DNA of 64,000 nucleotides from Xanthomonas campestris pv. badrii (GCF_012848175.1 NZ_CP051651.1:2046001-2110000); one strand, 5' to 3'. Positions 43,105 to 54,055 are shown, counted from the stretch's first letter. Made by a program: numbers and translations. The notes: generated by a model from the sequence alone, not told the origin.

Positions 43105-45231
43105 ATGACTCCCGATTCCGTTTCCACACGCCGCCTCCCGGCCCTGCGTCCCTTGTCCGTGGCACTGCTCTGGGTGCTCGCATGCCCTTGCCTGGCGCTG
43201 GCCGAGGACGCTGCCGAGCGCGCGCGCACGCTCGATACCGTCGAGGTGCAGGCCGAGCGCACCGATGGCTATACCCTGCGCAAGACCGACAGCGCCACCC
43301 GGCTGGCACTCACGCCGCTGGAGACCCCGCAGTCGGTGAGCACCATCTCGCGTCAACAGATGGACGATTTCGCGCTCAACAACGCCAATGACGTGCTTGC
43401 GCTGGCCGCTGGGGTCAATGTCGAACGGGTCGAAACCGACCGCACGTATTACACCGCGCGCGGCTTCGACATCCTCAATTTCCAGGTCGATGGCTTGGGG
43501 CTGCCGTTCACCAACGGGCTGGCCGACGGCGATGTGGACACCGCGATCTATCAGCGCATCGATGTGCTACGCGGTGCCAATGGCCTGCTGTCCTCCACCG
43601 GCAATCCATCGGCGACGGTCAATTTCGTGCGCAAGCGCCCCACCGATGCGCTGGCCGGCGCGGTGACGCTCAGTGGCGGCTCCTGGTCCAACTACCGCGT
43701 GGATGCCGATGTCTCCGGCCCGCTCAACCAGTCCGGCAGCGTGCGCGGGCGTGCCGTTGGCGCCTGGCAGGAAGGCGACAGCTATCTGGACCGCTATTCG
43801 ATCGACAAGAAAGTCTTCTACGGCGTGCTGGAGGCGGATCTGACCGACAGCACGCTGCTGACGGTCGGCGCCAGCTATCAGGACAATGCACCGCAGGGCG
43901 GAATGTGGGGCGCGCTGCCGCTGTATTACAGCGACGGCACCCAGGCGCGCTACGATCGCTCGACCAGCACGTCCGCCGACTGGAGCCACTGGGGCAGCAC
44001 CGACAAGCGCGTTTTTCTGGAAGTGCAGCAGGCGCTCGGCGGCGACTGGTCGCTGAAGGGATCGTTGAACTATCGCCGCTTCGAGACCGAGGGCGACCTG
44101 TTCTATGTGTACGGCCAACCCGACCGCCAGACCGGGCTTGGCCTGTTCGCCTACCCTTCGTACTACGACAGCAGCGAGTCGCAGAAGTTTGCCGATGTCT
44201 ATGTCTCCGGGACTTTCGCGCTCGGGGGCAGACGCCACGACCTGGTGGCTGGCGTGAACTGGGGCACGCTCGACACCGAGCAGCTGTCGCTGTACGGACG
44301 CGGCATCGGCAACGCGCTGCCGCGCCTGGAAGACTGGACCGGCAATTATCCAAAACCGCCGTTCGACGCAGGGACCGACGGCGCTGCCTTCGACATGACG
44401 CGACGCACTGCCTATGTCACTGCGCGCTGGAGTCTGGGCGACCGACTGAAGGTGATCACCGGCGTCAACCAGACCCAGGTGGAGAGCAACGGCACCAACT
44501 ACGGCCTACAGCACCGCTACGACAGCAACCAGACCCTTCCCCTCGTGGGCGCGGTCTACGCCTTCGATCCGAATTACGCGCTGTATGCCAGCTATGCGGA
44601 GATCTTCAATCCGCAGACCGAACTGGATCGCACTCTGAACGTGCTCGATCCCATCACCGGCAGCAACGCCGAACTGGGCATCAAGGGGCAATGGCTGGAC
44701 GGCCGCATCAACGCGGCATTCGCGCTGTTCCGCACCAAGCAGGACAACACCGCAGAGAGCGATGGCAACGTGGGAGCATTGCTGGTCTATCGGGGCATCG
44801 ACGCCACCTCCACCGGCTACGAAGCCGAAGTGGCCGGGCAATTGGGCGACTCCTGGCAGGTGAGCGCCAGCTACACGCAGCTGAGTCTTGAGGGCGATGA
44901 CGGCGAAAACGTGCGCACCTACGTGCCGCGGCGCATGGCCAAGCTTGCGACCACCTACCGTGTTGCAGGGCTCGACCAACTCAAGCTTGGCGCCAACGTG
45001 CGCTGGCAGGACGCCATCACGCGCGTGCAGGACAGCGGCCCTGGCATCATCCGGCAGCCGAGCTATGCGCTGGTCGGGGTGATGGCCAGCTACGACATCA
45101 CGCCGCAGTTCAATGCGACGCTCAATATCAACAACCTCACCGATCGCACGTACATCAACAGCCTGTACTGGGACCAGGGCTTTGCGGGTCCGGGCCGCAA
45201 TTGGTGGCTGTCGCTGAATTACCGCTACTGA
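43105..45231 (+). CDS. TonB-dependent siderophore receptor
   Basis: This 708-residue protein has a signal peptide ending about A-L-A-E (residue 35) and then L-D-T-V-E-V-Q-A as a TonB-box-like segment. A plug domain (E-T-P-Q-S-V-S-T-I-S-R-Q-Q-M, R-I-D-V-L-R-G-A-N-G-L-L) of the TIGR01783 siderophore type is followed by a 22-strand barrel ending in an aromatic residue (L-N-Y-R-Y). FhuE/FpvA-like receptors have these features; the ligand cannot be told. A Fur box lies upstream and a terminator downstream, so it is a single-gene iron-regulated unit inserted on the opposite strand between kdsB and lpxK. Confidence 0.92.
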   Translation: MTPDSVSTRRLPALRPLSVALLWVLACPCLALAEDAAERARTLDTVEVQAERTDGYTLRKTDSATRLALTPLETPQSVSTISRQQMDDFALNNANDVLALAAGVNVERVETDRTYYTARGFDILNFQVDGLGLPFTNGLADGDVDTAIYQRIDVLRGANGLLSSTGNPSATVNFVRKRPTDALAGAVTLSGGSWSNYRVDADVSGPLNQSGSVRGRAVGAWQEGDSYLDRYSIDKKVFYGVLEADLTDSTLLTVGASYQDNAPQGGMWGALPLYYSDGTQARYDRSTSTSADWSHWGSTDKRVFLEVQQALGGDWSLKGSLNYRRFETEGDLFYVYGQPDRQTGLGLFAYPSYYDSSESQKFADVYVSGTFALGGRRHDLVAGVNWGTLDTEQLSLYGRGIGNALPRLEDWTGNYPKPPFDAGTDGAAFDMTRRTAYVTARWSLGDRLKVITGVNQTQVESNGTNYGLQHRYDSNQTLPLVGAVYAFDPNYALYASYAEIFNPQTELDRTLNVLDPITGSNAELGIKGQWLDGRINAAFALFRTKQDNTAESDGNVGALLVYRGIDATSTGYEAEVAGQLGDSWQVSASYTQLSLEGDDGENVRTYVPRRMAKLATTYRVAGLDQLKLGANVRWQDAITRVQDSGPGIIRQPSYALVGVMASYDITPQFNATLNINNLTDRTYINSLYWDQGFAGPGRNWWLSLNYRY

Positions 45232-45260
45232 CCGGCCGCGAATGCTGCCATTCCAAGACT

Positions 45261-45290
45261 AAAAAGGCGCCTTACGGGCGCCTGCTTATT
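45261..45290 (+). terminator. Terminator of the TonB receptor gene
   Basis: AGGCGCC and GGCGCCT pair around TTACG, followed by a T-rich tail (GCTTATTT). It lies 30 bases after the receptor stop codon. Confidence 0.65.
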
Positions 45291-45394
45291 TCCTGGTCGC
45301 CTTGCAGTGTTGCGGTCGGCACCGCGCCCGTGCCAGGGTGCCGTATGCCGCGACACATGGAAGCGGCGGGGCCCGGCGTGATGCCAGGCGCCTG

Positions 45395-46432
45395 TCAGTC
45401 GCCACCGCGACTGGCGAGCCGGTCCAGGCGGTCCAGCAGGCTCACCCAGAACGCGGCCGGCAGCTCGGCCTTCAGCGGCACGCTGTACAGCCACTCGTCG
45501 GCGAACGGCCGGCATTTCACCGCGTCCTTTTCGGTCATCAACACCGGCAGGCGACTACCGAAACTGAAGTCCGCTGCCGTGTAGACATGGTGGTCGGGGA
45601 ATGCATGCGGAACGACCCCGATGCCGCGCGCGCGCAGCATGGCGAAAAAACGTTCCGGATTGGCGATACCGGCAACCGCATGCACACGTTGCCCGGCCAG
45701 CATGCTCAACGGCTGTGCCCGCTTGCCATCCATCGGCTGTACGCTGTCGATGCTCAGCCGCATCTGCCATTCGCCGAAACCGGCATCGGCCGGCGCCTGC
45801 GGCGCGGCAGTAGCGCTGGCCTGGCCGAGATTGATCACGCGGAAGTCGCACTCCTGCGCGCGGGCAGCCGGTTCGCGCAGCGGCCCGGCAGGCAGCAGGC
45901 GGCCATTGCCGTAGCGGCGCTGGCCATCGACCACTTCGATTTCCACGTCGCGGGCCAGCCGGTAGTGCTGCAGCCCATCGTCGCACACGATGATGTCGCA
46001 ACCGGCTTCGACCAGGGCGCGTGCGGCCGCCACACGGTTGCCGTCCACGCGCACGCGCGCACCGGTCTTCCAGGCAATCAACACAGGCTCATCGCCGCCC
46101 AGTGCCACCGGCGTGTCCGCATCGACCCAGCGGGCGGTGCCGGCGTCGTCGCGGCCATAGCCACGGCTGGCGACGCCGGGGGTCCAGCCGGCTTCCTGCA
46201 GCTTGGACACCAGCGCGATGGTCAGCGGCGTCTTGCCGGTGCCGCCCGCAGTGACGTTGCCAACCACGATCACCGGCACCGGTACGCCATGCCGCTTGCG
46301 CCAGCCGCGACGATACAGGCCGCGCCGTACTGCAATCGCGGCGCCGTAGATCGGCGCCAACAGGCGTGCCGGCAGCGGAATCGGAGTGGTGTCGTACCAA
46401 TAGCCCGGCGTGCGGGCGCCACGCTTGCTCAT
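45395..46432 (-). CDS. lpxK: Tetraacyldisaccharide 4'-kinase
   Basis: This 345-residue enzyme has a P-loop [10 protein letters not shown] and D-D-G-L-Q-H-Y-R-L, both LpxK signatures, and adds the 4'-phosphate to lipid A. The start overlaps the stop of msbA by ATGA, as in the classic msbA-lpxK pair. A hydrophobic N-terminal segment agrees with inner-membrane association. Confidence 0.97.
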   Translation of the reverse strand: MSKRGARTPGYWYDTTPIPLPARLLAPIYGAAIAVRRGLYRRGWRKRHGVPVPVIVVGNVTAGGTGKTPLTIALVSKLQEAGWTPGVASRGYGRDDAGTARWVDADTPVALGGDEPVLIAWKTGARVRVDGNRVAAARALVEAGCDIIVCDDGLQHYRLARDVEIEVVDGQRRYGNGRLLPAGPLREPAARAQECDFRVINLGQASATAAPQAPADAGFGEWQMRLSIDSVQPMDGKRAQPLSMLAGQRVHAVAGIANPERFFAMLRARGIGVVPHAFPDHHVYTAADFSFGSRLPVLMTEKDAVKCRPFADEWLYSVPLKAELPAAFWVSLLDRLDRLASRGGD

Positions 46433-48198
46433 GCCTGACGTTCGCGAAACTGCATGCCGTGCAGATGCGAATACAACCCGCCCTGCGCCAGCAATTCGGT
46501 GTGGGTGCCGCGCTCGACGATGCGGCCCTGGTCCATCACCAGGACCTGATCGGCGTGCTCGATGGTGGACAGGCGGTGTGCGATCACCAGCGTGGTGCGG
46601 TCGGGCATCAGCTTGTGCAGGGCGTCCTGCACCAGCCGCTCCGATTCGTTGTCCAGCGCGGCGGTGGCCTCGTCCAGGATCAGGATCGGCGCGTCCTTGA
46701 GCATCGCGCGTGCGATGGCCAGCCGCTGGCGCTGGCCGCCGGACAAGCGCCCACCCTTGGCGCCGACATGCGACTGCAGGCCCTCAGGCAACTGCGCGAC
46801 GAATTCCATGGCGTTGGCACCGAGGATGGCGCGCTCCAGTTGCCCGGCATCGGCATTGCGCATTTCGCCGTAGGCGACATTGTCGGCAATGCTGCCGTCG
46901 AACAGCATCACCTGCTGGCCGACCAGCGCGATCTGGCGACGCAGGTCGGCCAGCGAATAGGCCTGCACCGGATGCCCGTCGAGCAGGATCTGCCCGGACT
47001 CGGCCTCGTAGAACCGCGGGATCAGCTTTATAAGGCTGGACTTGCCGCTGCCGGAACGGCCAACGATCGCGGTAACAGTGCCGGGCTGGGCGACGAAACT
47101 GACATCGGCCAGGGCCGGGTTCACCTGCTCCGGATAGCGCGCGGTCACGCCGCGAAATTCGATCAGGCCCTTGGCACGCGTCAACGGCAACGTGCCCTGG
47201 TCCTGCTCGTCCGGGCTGTCGAGCACCGAAAACAGCCGCTCGGCCGAGGCCAGGCCGCGCTGCACCATGTTCTGCACATTGGTGAGTTGCTTCAGGCCCG
47301 GGATGATTGTCAGCATCGAGGTCATCAACACCACGAAGTCGCCCGCGGTCAGGCGCCCGGCCAGGGCTTGCGCACCGGCCACGAACAGCAGCGCCGACAG
47401 GCCGATCGCGCCGATCATCTGCACGGTGGCGGTGGAAATGCCGCGCGTGGATTCGACCTTCATCGCCAGGCGCAGGTTGCGGTCGGCCAGCGCGCCGTAA
47501 CGCTCCATCTCGGTCTGCTGGGCACCGTAGATCTTGACCTCCTGGTGACTGGACAGGGTCTGGTCGGCCGCCTGCAGCAAGTGCGCGCCGCTCTCCTGGA
47601 TGTTGTGGCTGATGCGCCGATAGCGCCGCGCCACCTTGTCCATCACCCAGGCCAGCACCGGCGCCAGCACCACGATGGTGAGCGTGACCTGCCAGCTATG
47701 CCATAGCATCAGCGCCAACGCGCCGATCACCTGCAGCGACTGCTGGATCATCACCTTGACCGCGTCCACCGCCGCCTGCGCGACTTGATCCGAATCCGAG
47801 CCCAGCCGGATCAGCATCGAAGGCACCGGCTCCGAATCGAAGCGCGAACCCGGCAGACGCAGATACTTGGACATCACCTTGACGCGCAGATCGCGCGCGA
47901 TGCTGCGCGCGGACTTGCCCATCGCCATATCGGTGATGTAGCCGGCAACGCCACGCACCACGAACAGCAGGATGATCTGCACCGGCAGCCAGCGACTGAT
48001 TTCGGCATTCTTGTAGATGAAGGTTTCGTCGGTGATCGGCTTCATCAACGCCAGGAAACCGGTGGTGCCTGCCGCTTCGATCAACGCGGCGATCAACGCG
48101 GCGAGCAGCAGCAGCCGATACGGTTTTGCGAACGCCAACAGGCGACGGTACGTGCGCCAGGACGAGACTGGCGCCGGGCGGTCGTTGGGGGTGGTCAC
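46429..48198 (-). CDS. msbA: Lipid A export ATP-binding/permease protein MsbA
   Basis: This 589-residue ABC half-transporter has six membrane helices, Walker [10 protein letters not shown], signature L-S-G-G-Q-R-Q-R and Walker B I-L-I-L-D-E-A-T. It flips core-lipid A across the inner membrane. It starts with GTG at 48198 inside the exbD stop (GTGA) and runs into lpxK. Confidence 0.97.
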   Translation of the reverse strand: MTTPNDRPAPVSSWRTYRRLLAFAKPYRLLLLAALIAALIEAAGTTGFLALMKPITDETFIYKNAEISRWLPVQIILLFVVRGVAGYITDMAMGKSARSIARDLRVKVMSKYLRLPGSRFDSEPVPSMLIRLGSDSDQVAQAAVDAVKVMIQQSLQVIGALALMLWHSWQVTLTIVVLAPVLAWVMDKVARRYRRISHNIQESGAHLLQAADQTLSSHQEVKIYGAQQTEMERYGALADRNLRLAMKVESTRGISTATVQMIGAIGLSALLFVAGAQALAGRLTAGDFVVLMTSMLTIIPGLKQLTNVQNMVQRGLASAERLFSVLDSPDEQDQGTLPLTRAKGLIEFRGVTARYPEQVNPALADVSFVAQPGTVTAIVGRSGSGKSSLIKLIPRFYEAESGQILLDGHPVQAYSLADLRRQIALVGQQVMLFDGSIADNVAYGEMRNADAGQLERAILGANAMEFVAQLPEGLQSHVGAKGGRLSGGQRQRLAIARAMLKDAPILILDEATAALDNESERLVQDALHKLMPDRTTLVIAHRLSTIEHADQVLVMDQGRIVERGTHTELLAQGGLYSHLHGMQFRERQA

Positions 48199-48650
48199 TG
48201 GCGGGTTCCGTTCTTGCTGGTGTTGCCGCCGCTGCCGGTCTGCGGCGCGGTGGCGATGGCGATGCGCCGGAAGCCGAGCTGGCCCAGCGCGTCCTGCGCA
48301 GTGACCACGGCCTGGTACGGCGTGCGCGCATCGGCGCGCATCAGCACCGTCTGCTCGCGGTCATCGCCGGCAAGCTGGGCGATGGTCTGCTTCAAAGACT
48401 CGACATCCGAGCGCAGCACTTCCTGATCGTTGATGAAGTAGTGCCCGTCGGCGTTGACCAACACGCTGAGCGAGCGCGGCGGCGCGCTGGTGTTCTGGTC
48501 GCTGGCGGTCGGCAACTGCAGTTGCAGCGTGGAACGTGCGTCGAAGGTCGTGGTCACCACGAAGAAGATGATGAGGACGAGGATGACGTCAATCAATGGC
48601 ACCAGGTCGATATGCGGCTCGTCCTGGTTTCGGTCGCTGCCGATGCGCAT
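48195..48650 (-). CDS. exbD: Biopolymer transport protein ExbD
   Basis: This 151-residue protein has one N-terminal membrane helix with the conserved Asp (I-D-L-V-P-L-I-D-V-I-L-V-L-I-I-F-F) and a periplasmic domain. With ExbB it harnesses the proton gradient for TonB. The adjacent lipid A genes recall the pseudomonad exbB2-exbD2 location. It may energise an envelope process other than iron uptake. Confidence 0.93.
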   Translation of the reverse strand: MRIGSDRNQDEPHIDLVPLIDVILVLIIFFVVTTTFDARSTLQLQLPTASDQNTSAPPRSLSVLVNADGHYFINDQEVLRSDVESLKQTIAQLAGDDREQTVLMRADARTPYQAVVTAQDALGQLGFRRIAIATAPQTGSGGNTSKNGTRQ

Positions 48651-48653
48651 CTG

Positions 48654-49316
48654 TCAGCCCTTTGCCGTGGCAGGCGTGGTGCCCGCCGCTGCTGGCGCTG
48701 CGGAGGGCGCAACCACGCGCCCGTCCATGATATCCAGCAACAGCGTTGCCTCCTGCTCCATCTCGATGATGTAGCCGGCGATGCGCCCCTTGAAGAACCG
48801 GTGCGCCATCAGCGCCGGCACCGCGATGATCATGCCCGTGGCGGTGCACACCAGCGCCTTGCCGATGCCGCCGGCCAGCTGATTCACATCGCCCACGCCG
48901 TGGTCGAGGATGCCCAGGAACATCTGGATCATGCCGACCACGGTGCCCAGCAGGCCCAGCAATGGTCCGGCCGAGGCGATCGTGCCCAGCGCGTTCAGAT
49001 ACCGCTCCATGCGATGCACCACATGGCGCCCCGTGTCCTCGATGCGTTCGCGGACCAGATCGCGTGGACGGCCGCGCACATCCAGCGCGGCCGCCAGCAA
49101 GGCGCCCAGCGGCGAATTGCGCCGCAGCGACTCGATATGGGTGGGGTCCAGCTTGCCGCGTGCGGCCCAGTTACGCACTTCCTCGCCCAGGCCCGGCGGC
49201 GTCACCTCGTTGCGGCGCAGGGTCCACAGACGTTCCAGCACGATCGCCAGCGCGATCACACCCAACAACAGCAATGGCACCATCGGCCAACCGCCCGCCT
49301 TGACCAGCTCCAACAC
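48654..49316 (-). CDS. exbB: MotA/TolQ/ExbB proton channel family protein
   Basis: The protein has 220 residues from GTG 49316, which has GGAGG 9-10 bases upstream. Three membrane helices and the conserved G-T-I-A-S-A-G-P-L-L-G-L-L-G-T-V-V-G-M stretch define the family. It is followed after 3 bases by exbD. Longer upstream extension overlaps comEC and is not supported. Confidence 0.93.
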   Translation of the reverse strand: MLELVKAGGWPMVPLLLLGVIALAIVLERLWTLRRNEVTPPGLGEEVRNWAARGKLDPTHIESLRRNSPLGALLAAALDVRGRPRDLVRERIEDTGRHVVHRMERYLNALGTIASAGPLLGLLGTVVGMIQMFLGILDHGVGDVNQLAGGIGKALVCTATGMIIAVPALMAHRFFKGRIAGYIIEMEQEATLLLDIMDGRVVAPSAAPAAAGTTPATAKG

Positions 49317-49344
49317 GATTCGATTCCTCCGGCAACGCGGCCGC

Positions 49345-51741
49345 CTATTCGCTGGCCGATAGGATAGCAGCCGACCGCCGCCGTTCCGCAGCATCCCACA
49401 GCCGCGGCTGCCAACGCCGCCGCTCGCGCACCTGCAGACCGTCCGCTCCCAGCCAGACCCTGATCGCACCGGACTGGGCAGTATCGAGCACTTCGGCGCC
49501 ACTGCCCTGCCAACGCTGCACCACCTGCGCGCGCGGGTGCCCGAACCGGTTGCCGTGCCCGGACGACACCAGCGCCAGCCGCGCGCCGCTGGCGGCAATC
49601 AAGCCGGCATGCGAGCCATCCGCGCTGCCATGGTGCGGCACGATCACCAACTCCGCCCGCAACAGCGGTGCGTGGTCGCGCAGCAGCCTCTGCTCGACCA
49701 GCGCATCGATGTCGCCCGGCAGCAGCGCGCTGGCGTAACGCGTTTCGACCCGCAGCACGCAGCTGGATTGATTGCGCAGGTACGGAAACGCCGGCCCGGG
49801 ATGCAACACCCGAAAGCGCACGCCATCCCACTCCCACTGCTGACCGGAGTGACAGCGCGTGCTGACATCCAGCGGCGCGCCTGGCGGCGCGGCGGTCATC
49901 GCGACCGGCATGCCGGCACGCACCGCCGCGTAGCCGCCGGCGTGATCCGCATCGGCATGGCTGAGCACGATGGCATCCAGCCGGCGCACGCCAAGTGCGT
50001 GCAGGGCGGGCAGCACCACGCGCTCGCCGGCATCGAAGCCATCGCGCACCGCCGGGCCGGTATCCACCAATAGCGCGTGGTGCTGGGTACGCACCAGCAC
50101 AGCCAGACCCTGCCCCACATCCAGCACCTGGATGTCGGCCTCGCCCGCAACGGGCAAGGCACGATCGGGCCACAGTAGCGGCAACCACAGCAGACAGGCC
50201 ATGGCCTTGCCCGGGGCGCCTCGCGGCAGCAATAGCCAGAACGCGCCCAGCAACGCGCCGATCAGCGCGATGGCATCGGATTCGGGCACCCACCACAACG
50301 CCACCGTGGTCTGCCCGAGCCAGACAAAACCGGGCCAGGTCAGTTCGAAACACCAGCCTGCCAGTTGCCATGCCCAGACCCCTGCGCCGGCATGCAGGGC
50401 CTCCAGCGCCGTGCCGATCAGGCACAGCGGCACGACCACGAAGGTCCACCAGGGAATGGCAATGAGATTGGCGAGCGGACCCACCAGGGATGCCTGCCCG
50501 AACAGGCTGATGGTGAGCGGCAACAAGCCCACGGTGGCGACCGCCTGCGCAGAGAGAAAGCCGCGCACGATGGCGCGGTCGTCCGATGGCAGGCACCACA
50601 CCAGCCAGGCGACACCGGCAAAACTGAGCCAGAAGCCGGCCACCAGCACGCTCAGCGGATCCCATAGCAGCACCGCCAGCAGGGCCAGCGCGAGCATCTG
50701 CGCGGTCGTGGCGCGCCGCCGCGTGACCCGCGCCAATGCCACGACCGCGATCATCAGCACGGTCCGGACGGTGGGCAGCGCCAGCCCCGCGAGCACGGCG
50801 TAGGCCGCCGCGCCGAACAATGCTGCCAGCGCGGCGGCATGAACGCGTGGAATCACCGTGCCAAGGCCGGGCCGCCATCGCCATAGGGCTGCGACCGCCA
50901 GCGCGAAGAAGCCGGCGACAAGGCCGACATGGAATCCCGAGATCGCGATCAGGTGGCTGAGCCCGGTCGCGCGCAAGGTGGCCCAGGCCGCATCGTCAAT
51001 ACCGCGGGTATCGCCCAATGCCAGCGCACGCAGATACGGCGCAGACGAGCCAGGTACCTGATCGGCGATACGTTGCGACATGCGATCGCGCCAGGCATCC
51101 ACACCGCGTGGCGCGGCAAGCGGATGGGCGGCACCGGGTTCACGCACATAACCGGTTGCGGCGATGCGCTGCGCCAGCGCCTGGCGTTCGGCATCGAACC
51201 CTCCCGGGTTTCGCAGCCCGCGCGGCGCACGCAACTTGAGCCGCAGTTGCCACCGGGCACCGGCCCGCAATGCGGCGCGTGGCCCAACCTGCTGCGCCTC
51301 GAAGGCGTCATACCACGCCAGTTGCAGCAACTTGCCGCGCACTGCCGCCGGCTGCGCCTGATCGCGGTCGACACGCAACTGGAAGCGGGTGCGCCGCTGC
51401 TCGGCCACGGGCAGCCCGACCACCTGGCCACGGACCGTGAGATCGTGCGTTTCGTCCTCTGGAAGCAACTGCGACTGCAATGCTCGACCCGCATGCCAAC
51501 CGGTCAGCGCGAAGCCCAGCACCACGGTTGCAAGCATCAGCATCCAAATCGCTGCGCGCGGACGCCGCCACAAGATCACGATGATGCTCACCAGGCCTGC
51601 GATACCAAGGGCTGCATAGATCGCCGACGACAGCACGGCCGGTGACCACGCGCAGCCAATCACGCCCAGCAGCAAGGCCGCAGCAATGGGGACGGCCGAT
51701 GCAGGCGGGGCCGGTGTCACCGTAGGTGCCGAGACATCCAT
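49345..51741 (-). CDS. comEC: DNA internalization competence protein ComEC/Rec2
   Basis: This 798-residue protein has a multi-pass competence domain (H-L-I-A-I-S-G-F-H-V-G-L, the ComEC signature) and a C-terminal metallo-beta-lactamase-like domain (V-L-S-H-A-D-A-D-H-A-G-G, V-P-H-H-G-S). It forms the inner-membrane channel for single-stranded DNA in natural transformation. ATG 51741 has a GGAG-type site upstream. It leads into exbB after 28 bases. Confidence 0.95.
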   Translation of the reverse strand: MDVSAPTVTPAPPASAVPIAAALLLGVIGCAWSPAVLSSAIYAALGIAGLVSIIVILWRRPRAAIWMLMLATVVLGFALTGWHAGRALQSQLLPEDETHDLTVRGQVVGLPVAEQRRTRFQLRVDRDQAQPAAVRGKLLQLAWYDAFEAQQVGPRAALRAGARWQLRLKLRAPRGLRNPGGFDAERQALAQRIAATGYVREPGAAHPLAAPRGVDAWRDRMSQRIADQVPGSSAPYLRALALGDTRGIDDAAWATLRATGLSHLIAISGFHVGLVAGFFALAVAALWRWRPGLGTVIPRVHAAALAALFGAAAYAVLAGLALPTVRTVLMIAVVALARVTRRRATTAQMLALALLAVLLWDPLSVLVAGFWLSFAGVAWLVWCLPSDDRAIVRGFLSAQAVATVGLLPLTISLFGQASLVGPLANLIAIPWWTFVVVPLCLIGTALEALHAGAGVWAWQLAGWCFELTWPGFVWLGQTTVALWWVPESDAIALIGALLGAFWLLLPRGAPGKAMACLLWLPLLWPDRALPVAGEADIQVLDVGQGLAVLVRTQHHALLVDTGPAVRDGFDAGERVVLPALHALGVRRLDAIVLSHADADHAGGYAAVRAGMPVAMTAAPPGAPLDVSTRCHSGQQWEWDGVRFRVLHPGPAFPYLRNQSSCVLRVETRYASALLPGDIDALVEQRLLRDHAPLLRAELVIVPHHGSADGSHAGLIAASGARLALVSSGHGNRFGHPRAQVVQRWQGSGAEVLDTAQSGAIRVWLGADGLQVRERRRWQPRLWDAAERRRSAAILSASE

Positions 51742-52156
51742 GCCACTCCGCCATCCTGATCGTCCTGAATCCACGCCCTCAGGCTAGACCACGCTGGCTA
51801 GCGCCCATAGCGGTGATTTGCCCGCCACATGGTAGGAAGAAGACGGGTTCGCGGTGGCGGATCTTCGTCATCCCGAGCGCTCCCACTAACCGACACAGAC
51901 GCCTGGCATCTGGACACGCAAGTGGTGTCGTCGTCGAAGTGCGCCTTGATCGGCAACCGCAACACATCGGACTCCGACACGACGCTCCACCGGCTCGCCA
52001 CGCTCGACGGACTGGCGATCGCACTACCGATCCGCGCAGTCCGGATGCTGCCACCGGCATCGCCGCCGCCGGCTTGAGCCAGCTCACCGACGCTATTCGC
52101 CTCGATTTCATGAGTCAGGCGCTATGGTCGCGGCTGTTATCGAGGAGTTTCCCCAC
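51742..52156. other. Divergent spacer between comEC and the PRISE gene
   Basis: No gene is supported. The sequence GAGGAG 12-17 bases upstream of 52157 is the ribosome binding site of the next gene. Promoters cannot be assigned by eye. Confidence 0.45.
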
Positions 52157-53221
52157 ATGCGTAAGGGCATTGCATTGATTGTCGGCGTGACCGGCATTTC
52201 CGGTTACAACCTCGCCAACGTGCTGGTGGCCGATGGCTGGACCGTCTACGGCCTGGCACGTCGGCCGCTGCCGCAGGACGGTGTCATCCCGGTCGCTGCC
52301 GATCTGCTGGACGCCGAAGGCACCCGCACCGCGTTGCAGGGCTTGCCGATCACCCACGTATTCTTTTGCACCTGGACGCGGCGCGACACCGAGCGCGAAA
52401 ATGTCCAGGCCAATGGCGCGATGATGCGCAACCTGTGCCAGGCCCTGAGCCATGCCCCGTTGCAGCATATGGCCTTGGTCACCGGCACCAAGCACTATCT
52501 GGGTGCATTCGAAAATTACGGCAGCGGCAAGGCGGAAACGCCGTTTCGTGAAAGCGAGCCACGCCAGCCGGGCGAGAATTTCTACTACACGCTAGAGGAC
52601 CTGCTGTTCGCGAACGCCGAGCGCCATGGCTTTGGGTGGAGCGTGCATCGCTCGCACACCATGATCGGCATGGCCAACGGCAGCAATGCGATGAACATGG
52701 GCGTGACGCTGGCGGTCTATGCATCGCTGTGCAAGCACACTGGTCAGCCGTTCGTGTTTCCGGGCTCGCAGGCGCAATGGAACAGCCTCACCGACCTCAC
52801 CGATGCCGGCCTGCTCGGCCGACAGCTGGCCTGGGCCGGACTCAGCCCTGCAGCGCGCAATCAGGCCTTCAACACCGTCAACGGCGATGTGTTTCGCTGG
52901 CGCTGGATGTGGGAGCAGATTGCGCAGTTCTTCGAACTCGATGCAGCGCCCTGCCCCGACACGCCACAGCCATTGGAAGCACGCCTGACCGACTCCGCGC
53001 CCGCATTATGGGCCGAGCTGGCCGCCACACATGGCCTGGTGGAAGCGGACGTCAATCGGCTGGCCTCGTGGTGGCACACCGATGCGGACCTGGGCCGCGA
53101 GATCGAGTGCGTCAACGACATGACCAAGAGCCGCGAACTGGGCTTCGTGGATTTCTACGACAGCCGTGCCTCGTTCTTGGAACTGTTCACCCGGCTACGG
53201 GCGCTGCGCATCATTCCGTGA
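52157..53221 (+). CDS. PRISE-type reductase (progesterone 5-beta-reductase/iridoid synthase-like SDR)
   Basis: The protein has 354 residues from ATG 52157. I-V-G-V-T-G-I-S-G-Y-N is the PRISE Rossmann motif, with R-R-P-L after the second strand and M-A-L-V-T-G-T-K-H-Y-L-G, P-F-R-E-S-E-P-R and F-Y-Y-T-L-E-D-L as later signatures (Lys in T-K-H-Y, Tyr in F-Y-Y). Plant members reduce enones such as progesterone or 8-oxogeranial. Bacterial homologues show similar enone reduction; the natural substrate here is unknown. Confidence 0.85.
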   Translation: MRKGIALIVGVTGISGYNLANVLVADGWTVYGLARRPLPQDGVIPVAADLLDAEGTRTALQGLPITHVFFCTWTRRDTERENVQANGAMMRNLCQALSHAPLQHMALVTGTKHYLGAFENYGSGKAETPFRESEPRQPGENFYYTLEDLLFANAERHGFGWSVHRSHTMIGMANGSNAMNMGVTLAVYASLCKHTGQPFVFPGSQAQWNSLTDLTDAGLLGRQLAWAGLSPAARNQAFNTVNGDVFRWRWMWEQIAQFFELDAAPCPDTPQPLEARLTDSAPALWAELAATHGLVEADVNRLASWWHTDADLGREIECVNDMTKSRELGFVDFYDSRASFLELFTRLRALRIIP

Positions 53222-53307
53222 TCGTGGCTTGAGTATCAGCGCGGGTCTTCAATGGCCTGCGGTTGTTTCTTGCGCCGCCATCGGAACACCGACGGCGGCG
53301 CAAGCAT

Positions 53308-54018
53308 TCACACCGCCGAAGGCGCCAGTTCGCGCAACTTGCCCTGATGCAGCTCCAGCACGCGATCCAGGCGGCGCGCCAGACCGCGGTCGTGGGTCAC
53401 CAGCACCAGGCTGGTGCGCTGGGCGCGATTGAGTTCCAGCATCAGCTCGAACACCGTGCCGGCGGTCTTGTCGTCGAGGTTGCCGGTGGGCTCATCGCCC
53501 AGCACGCAGCCGGGGCGGTTGACCAGGGCACGTGCCACCGCGCAGCGCTGACGCTCGCCACCGGACAGCTCGCTGGGCTTGTGCTCGATGCGATGGCCCA
53601 AGCCGACCGATTCAAGCAGTTGCAGCGCCTGTGTGCGCGCCACCGCCAGCTCCTGGCCCGACAGCAGTACCGGCATCATCACGTTTTCCAACGCGCTGAA
53701 TTCCGGCAGCAGGTGATGGAATTGGTATACGAAGCCCAGCGCCTGGTTGCGCAGCTTGCCGCGCTGGCCGTCGGACAGTGCGGACATGCGCTGGCCTGCG
53801 ACGTAGACCTCGCCGGAGGTCGGGATATCCAGCCCGCCCAGCAGATGCAGCAAGGTGCTCTTGCCCGCACCGGAAGCACCAACAATGGCCACGGTTTCGC
53901 CGGTCGCCACCGACAGATCCAGGCCGTCGAAGACCGGCGTGCGCATCTTGCCTTCGGCGTAGGTCTTGGCCAACGCCTCGGCGCGAATCACCAGATCGGA
54001 TTGTTGGGGCTTTTGCAT
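53308..54018 (-). CDS. lolD: Lipoprotein-releasing system ATP-binding protein LolD
   Basis: The protein has 236 residues from ATG 54018 (E. coli 233). Walker A is G-A-S-G-A-G-K-S-T, signature L-S-G-G-E-R-Q-R and Walker [10 protein letters not shown]. It powers release of outer-membrane lipoproteins to LolA. An in-frame ATG at 54063, also possible, would add 15 residues encoded by a GGGAATC repeat and overlap lolC. Confidence 0.95.
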   Translation of the reverse strand: MQKPQQSDLVIRAEALAKTYAEGKMRTPVFDGLDLSVATGETVAIVGASGAGKSTLLHLLGGLDIPTSGEVYVAGQRMSALSDGQRGKLRNQALGFVYQFHHLLPEFSALENVMMPVLLSGQELAVARTQALQLLESVGLGHRIEHKPSELSGGERQRCAVARALVNRPGCVLGDEPTGNLDDKTAGTVFELMLELNRAQRTSLVLVTHDRGLARRLDRVLELHQGKLRELAPSAV

Positions 54019-54052
54019 TCCCGATTCCCGATTCGCGAATCCCGATTCCCGG
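54019..54052. repeat. GGGAATC-type short repeat at the lolC-lolD junction
   Basis: Copies of CCCGATT(C) on both sides of TTCGCGAA form a palindromic cluster. Such GGGAATC arrays recur between genes in Xanthomonas genomes. Here it provides the lolD ribosome binding region and possibly its N-terminal codons. Confidence 0.6.
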
Positions 54053-54055
54053 ATC

